A DNA stretch of 32,434 nt, taken from positions 1-32,434 of the forward strand of contig JAFYAC010000087.1 of the NCBI GenBank assembly GCA_017540905.1, in the 5' to 3' direction. The translations under genes were made by a program, and so were the position numbers. The notes under the pieces were generated by a model, which worked only from the letters and a program-made list of their open reading frames with translations, was not told where the DNA came from and searched no databases. This document shows, in pieces, positions 31,613-32,434 of the stretch (positions are counted from its first letter, which is position 1; the number at the start of each line of letters is the position of its first letter). This DNA comes from Kiritimatiellia bacterium. Its GTDB lineage: Bacteria > Verrucomicrobiota > Kiritimatiellia > CAIQIC01 > Lenti-01.

Positions 31613-31845
31613 AGAGCCGTCGTTGATACGCCATGCCGGTTTTGTGCTGCATGCCAGGAAACCCAACAACACCGAAACCGCCTACGCCGGCGACTATCTC
31701 CATTACGAACTGGTACCATGACGCAATAAAAGAGGCCGCATCCCGTGTCCCTTCCGCCGGGCGGAGTTGTCCGCCCGGCGACTTTGAAAACGATGTCCCG
31801 AGTTGCCCAAGTTGTCTCCCCCATCCGCTCTCCAAGCGCGTTCCT

Positions 31846-31925
31846 GTCCGCGAGGCGGTTTTCATGGTTTTCAATGTAGACATCCCTCCCGCACTCCAGC
31901 CGCTCATTTTGTTCCCTTTTTGACC
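31846..31925 (-). repeat. AAAAAGG...GGCTGGAGTGC...AAAACCGC repeat, copy 2 (inverted)
   Basis: On the minus strand it reads AAAAAGGGAACAAAATGAGC, GGCTGGAGTGCGGGAGGG, ATTGAAAACCATGAAAACCG and CGCGGACAGGAA, matching 31225-31315. The inverted pair encloses about 530 bp that include the third CGGGCGG repeat and the GATTG tract. Confidence 0.65.
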
Positions 31926-31961
31926 TGTTTGTTTTTCCTCTCCAGCCCTTTTCACCCGAAA

Positions 31962-32068
31962 ATTTTTTCCAATCATTGGAAAACGCCCGAAAAATTTTTC
32001 CAATCATTGGAAAAACCGCCCCGTTTTTCCAACCATTGGAAAACTTTTTTCCAATCATTGGAAAATCC
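31962..32068. repeat. Four-palindrome array 2 (TTTTCCAATCATTGGAAAA type)
   Basis: Palindromes start at 31969, 32000, 32029 and 32051 (spacings 31, 29, 22). The third is CCAACCATTGG, the rest CCAATCATTGG, as in array 1. Flanks are also similar: CCCGAAAA before, and GCGGATTGCGCGCCCC (32089-32104) after, against CCGGATTGTGCCCCCC (15832-15847) after array 1. It lies between the giant gene's upstream region and the lipoprotein gene. Confidence 0.9.
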
Positions 32069-32140
32069 GCCATCCCCCCGCGGGCCAGCGGATTGCGCGC
32101 CCCTTCGGGGCAACATGCGCCACGTCCTCCCGTTCGCCCC

Positions 32141-32180
32141 CCGTCCCGTTCGTCCCGTCCGTCCCGGTTGTCCCGTCCCC
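32141..32180. repeat. GTCCC-rich simple repeat, copy 2
   Basis: CCGTCCCGTTCGTCCCGTCC followed by GTCCCGGTTGTCCCGTCCCC. It lies about 75 bp upstream of the lipoprotein start and resembles 30481-30512. Confidence 0.6.
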
Positions 32181-32253
32181 CCGCCCCCCCCAATCCGCCC
32201 CCCCGCGGAGATTCCGCTTGCAGGCGCACGAAAAGAGGGGAAAATATCCCCCG

Positions 32254-32434
32254 ATGAATGCTCCTTTCCAATCGTTTCTCGCCGCGTGCGCGGCGCTTGC
32301 CGCGTTCGCGCTGGCGGGTTGCGGGGGTGCCCCGGACGGCCCGGCCGACGCCGCGGACGCCCGCGACGACGGCCCCCTGGTGCTCGCCTTCATGCCCGAC
32401 ATCCCGCCCTACGCCTGCCAGGACCGCGAGACGG
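32254..32434 (+). CDS. Lipoprotein, N-terminal part; possible solute-binding protein (cut by window edge)
   Basis: The first 60 codons of a gene that continues beyond the window. The N-terminus is a lipoprotein signal: hydrophobic LAACAALAAFA followed by the lipobox LAGC, so the mature protein should be lipid-anchored by that Cys (residue 22). An Asp/Ala/Pro-rich linker follows, then PLVLAFMPDIPPYACQD. The pattern of a beta strand plus P-D-x-P-P-Y resembles the start of family 3 extracellular solute-binding proteins, which have similar D-Y-P-P-F/Y motifs; with so little sequence this is tentative. The ATG is preceded by a purine-rich GAGGGGAAAA about 11 nt upstream. It reads away from the giant gene and the second four-palindrome array. 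Confidence 0.65.
   Translation, partial: MNAPFQSFLAACAALAAFALAGCGGAPDGPADAADARDDGPLVLAFMPDIPPYACQDRET

Larger units (their letters stand above)
30413..32253. other. Gene-free, repeat-saturated upstream region of the giant gene
   Basis: About 1.8 kb in which open frames up to 635 codons (minus, 30364-32271) are strings of translated repeats without domains. Contents in order: GTCCC tract, composite hairpin, three copies of a CGGGCGGCCCGCCCGCG repeat, a second composite hairpin, a CACGCAGAG repeat, two inverted copies of an AAAAAGG...AAAACCGC repeat, a GATTG tract, the second four-palindrome array, and another GTCCC tract. Confidence 0.6.

Noticed and set aside
31633-31923. 96-codon plus-strand frame starting MPVLCCMPGN
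   Set aside because: Its second half is the inverted AAAAAGG...AAAACCGC repeat. It has no good ribosome site and no domain.
30364-32271. Minus-strand 635-codon open frame upstream of the giant gene
   Set aside because: Its translation is a string of the dispersed repeats (e.g. DGTNGTDGT from GTCCC tracts, SNDWKK from the palindromes), not a protein family.

Overview
The window is GC-rich bacterial chromosome, most likely from an uncultured member of the PVC superphylum (Lentisphaerota/Kiritimatiellae-like). I infer this from a Hanks-type kinase carrying a C-terminal FGE-sulfatase (SUMF1) domain, a four-helix-bundle suffix protein, a giant repetitive secreted protein rich in AGIGGG turns, and intergenic DNA packed with short palindromic repeats. 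No marker gene (rRNA, ribosomal protein) is present, so the taxonomy is a guess. No tRNA, rRNA or CRISPR array was recognised.

Layout. 1-200: C-terminal piece of an IS4-type transposase (minus). 200-1200: gene-free, dispersed repeats and hairpins. 1202-4436: two plus-strand ATPases of the AAA/DUF4143 and AAA/DUF234 types, separated by 610 bp of repeats. 4779-7831: minus-strand operon read as kinase-FGE protein, secreted FGE protein, and secreted Cys/His-rich protein. 8285-9772: plus-strand aminoacyl-histidine dipeptidase (pepD). 9773-10889: repeat-only region containing nested inverted repeats. 10890-12185: TetR regulator plus flavodoxin-family oxidoreductase, a two-gene operon. 12190-15143: three plus-strand genes (CDF metal transporter, four-helix-bundle protein, metallo-beta-lactamase/rubredoxin fusion), each preceded by a short array of 8-bp CTAG repeats. 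16123-30357: one minus-strand gene of 4744 codons, nearly half the window, encoding an exported protein of eleven related modules. 30358-32253: repeat-rich gene-free DNA. 32254-end: start of a lipoprotein gene.

How the parts may work together. The kinase operon looks like a membrane signalling unit: cytoplasmic kinase, one membrane span, extracytoplasmic FGE-fold domain, then two exported proteins. The TetR/flavodoxin pair resembles a locally regulated redox response, and the nearby MBL-rubredoxin fusion is also a probable redox protein. The giant protein is presumably a surface or matrix beta-solenoid.

The most unusual things are structural: (i) two copies of a four-palindrome array with the same unit order and almost the same spacing, one beyond each end of the giant gene; (ii) a change in third-codon-position use, from G-ending to C-ending, along the giant gene; (iii) CTAG octamer arrays before three consecutive genes, one of which supplies the stop codon of the preceding gene; (iv) a roughly 445-bp nested inverted repeat upstream of the TetR gene.
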